The notes under the pieces are model-generated. The model did no database searches. It was not told where the DNA came from and saw nothing but the letters and a program-made list of their open reading frames with translations. This document shows positions 62,763 to 64,000 of a stretch of 64,000 nt of DNA, one piece after another. Every line of letters starts with the position of its first letter. Within the stretch, counting starts at the first letter, position 1. Position numbers and translations under genes: made by a program. This DNA comes from an uncultured Anderseniella sp. (lineage in GTDB: Bacteria > Pseudomonadota > Alphaproteobacteria > Rhizobiales > Aestuariivirgaceae): assembly GCA_947488295.1 (NCBI GenBank), contig CANKYU010000001.1, positions 186,001 to 250,000 of the forward strand, in the 5' to 3' direction.

Positions 62763-62821
62763 GCCTGACAAACCGGCCGGGCGTATATGCGTCCGGCCGC
62801 TGTTTGCAGAAGGGGATATGC

Positions 62822-63307
62822 ATGATGACGAAACGGTACTCTTTTCTGGGTCCGATGGGCGGAACCGACTATGAGTGGTCGGCTGACCATACTTACGTGA
62901 AAGTGTCAGCGCACGACAGCGATGGTCACTTCACCTTGATGGAAGACAATCTGAAATCCACGTTCGCTCTGGGTCTGCATCGCCATGACCATCATGCAGA
63001 GACTTTCTACATACTGGAAGGCAGTCTGGATTTTCACGTTGACGGGGACTGGATCACGGCTCAGCCGGGAAGCTGTCTTCACATCCCGCCCGGCGTCCCG
63101 CACGCCTGTGTTGTGAACGAGGCAAGTGTTTCGGCGCGAATGCTGATGATCTTCCAGCCGGCAGGTTTTGATCTGTATCTGGCGGAACTTGGCAAGATGA
63201 GCGGTCAGGACCTTGATGATCCCCTGAAAATGGAAAAACTGGCCCGGAAATACGACATTATCAGTCTTGGTGATGTTCCCCAACGCACCGGGCTGATCGA
63301 TAAATAG
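62822..63307 (+). CDS. Cupin-domain protein
   Basis: A 161-residue single-domain cupin. Metal-site motif 1 is GLHRHDHHAETFYILEGSLDFHVDGDW (two His, one Glu candidates) and motif 2 is PGSCLHIPPGVPHACVVNEASV (His). A nearby ATG at 62825 would make it one residue shorter; AGGGG lies 6 bases before 62822. Such proteins are often quercetinase-like or regulatory. It may be in the LysR-controlled unit with the SnoaL-like gene. The substrate is unknown. Confidence 0.88.
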   Translation: MMTKRYSFLGPMGGTDYEWSADHTYVKVSAHDSDGHFTLMEDNLKSTFALGLHRHDHHAETFYILEGSLDFHVDGDWITAQPGSCLHIPPGVPHACVVNEASVSARMLMIFQPAGFDLYLAELGKMSGQDLDDPLKMEKLARKYDIISLGDVPQRTGLIDK

Positions 63308-63429
63308 AACCTTGCACCTGGCGGGTATCTTCGATGCAGGCAGGTTTAGAACTGCCCTTTGGCGCGCATCCCTTATCTACTGAGTGTCCCGGTTGATTTC
63401 TGCGTCGTTGGAGGTATGTGGAACTCAGA

Positions 63430-63825
63430 TCAGCTCTGTTCGGCGGGGTCTTCTATGACGCTGACATGGGCAGCGGTAATGCGCCAGCCCTGCGGTGTTC
63501 GCACCCAGGTCTGGCTTTGCCGCCCGACCTTGCCTGCTGCATTGGCGCGCGTGAACATTGTGTTGGTGACGGCAAAGTCGTCGCCAAAGGTGGTAATCCG
63601 GGGGCGAAGCTGTTGTCGCATCAGGTTTGCAGGTGACCGACCGGCCCTGAATGCCGCAATTGCGTCGTAGCCATAAAGGTTCTCGCTGGCGCCGTATCTG
63701 ATTGTATGCGGGCTGTTCCAGAACATTTCATCCAGTGTTTCCACGTCGTTTGTTATCAGGGCTTCCTCGTATCGGGCGAAGAGCTCCGACACTTCAGCCA
63801 TAACGGACGGCTTGTTGACTTCCAT
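63430..63825 (-). CDS. AtzH-like/DUF3225 SnoaL-fold protein
   Basis: A 131-residue protein with the NTF2-like fold. VMAEVSELFARYEEALITNDVETLDEMFWNSPHTIRYGASENLYGYDAIAAFRAGR in pieces and TWVRTPQGWRITAAHVSVIED are the recurring family features seen in AtzH and HpxZ proteins, which occur with amidase and oxalurate genes. No such partner is in the window. ATG 63825 starts the fold; the frame extends upstream to 63966 with no good ribosome site. The remaining bases 63826-64000 show no further supportable gene. Confidence 0.82.
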   Translation of the reverse strand: MEVNKPSVMAEVSELFARYEEALITNDVETLDEMFWNSPHTIRYGASENLYGYDAIAAFRAGRSPANLMRQQLRPRITTFGDDFAVTNTMFTRANAAGKVGRQSQTWVRTPQGWRITAAHVSVIEDPAEQS

Positions 63826-64000
63826 GTGTAATCTTTCGTATCTCGAGTCCGGGTGCTTGAGTTTGACTATCATGCAATCACGGGATGCCCGTGCGCCAGC
63901 CCGTTTGATTGTGCGCAGGCGCATATATTGGCGTTTCTTGAGAGTGAGGATTGAAAGTGGTTTCAATGTCAGGGCACTCAGGCAACAAGACGGGGGAAAT

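Overview
The window most resembles the chromosome of an alphaproteobacterium, probably marine and perhaps Hyphomicrobiales-like. This rests on moderately high GC, a CysN-CysC fusion, non-pyrrolysine MttB, an ectoine-hydrolase homologue, two-subunit aconitase X and several giant RTX/VCBS surface proteins. I see no rRNA, tRNA, CRISPR array, insertion sequence or phage gene. The assignment is inference; no taxonomic marker gene is present.

Left part (1-33.7 kb): three very repetitive calcium-binding type I secretion substrates (a partial CAP/RTX/W-rich protein, a 3958-residue VCBS adhesin and a 2020-residue DUF4347/VCBS/RTX protein). Between and beside them lie sugar-nucleotide and glycosyl-transfer genes (GT2, UDP-sugar dehydrogenase, UDP-glucuronate epimerase, UDP-xylose synthase).

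The most interesting system is what looks like a lasso-peptide pathway split in two. At 4.5-12.1 kb lie a nucleotidyltransferase, an asparagine-synthetase-like cyclase whose nucleophilic Cys2 is replaced by Ser, an ABC exporter and a 47-residue precursor-like ORF. At 31.4-33.7 kb lie an HPr-kinase-like gene, a PqqD-like recognition protein (B1), a transglutaminase-like leader peptidase (B2) and a 62-residue precursor-like ORF. The two small ORFs share a leader pattern W-x-R-P-x-L-x8-T with identical spacing, followed by a core with G-L-D at the expected ring-closing position. Both are short genes that are easily missed.

Middle part (33.9-47.8 kb): small metabolic genes, an MsbA-like ABC transporter with gamma-glutamyltransferase, then a sugar-acid catabolic block (SDR, erythronate-dehydrogenase-like epimerase, IlvD/Edd dehydratase, SMP-30 lactonase, Gfo/Idh/MocA oxidoreductase). 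A Popeye-like cyclic-nucleotide protein follows, overlapping a fusion of a hotdog thioesterase-like domain to an aromatic ammonia-lyase fold whose MIO triad has lost its serine.

Right part (47.8-64 kb): amino-acid and osmolyte catabolism: ornithine-cyclodeaminase family, aconitase X (cis-3-hydroxyproline dehydratase type), a DauA-like D-arginine dehydrogenase next to an AruI-like 2-ketoarginine decarboxylase, ectoine hydrolase DoeA and MttB. CysNC is present, but its partner cysD is reduced to a 56-codon remnant that keeps only the two ends of the protein. The edge carries TetR and LysR regulators and small SnoaL/cupin proteins.
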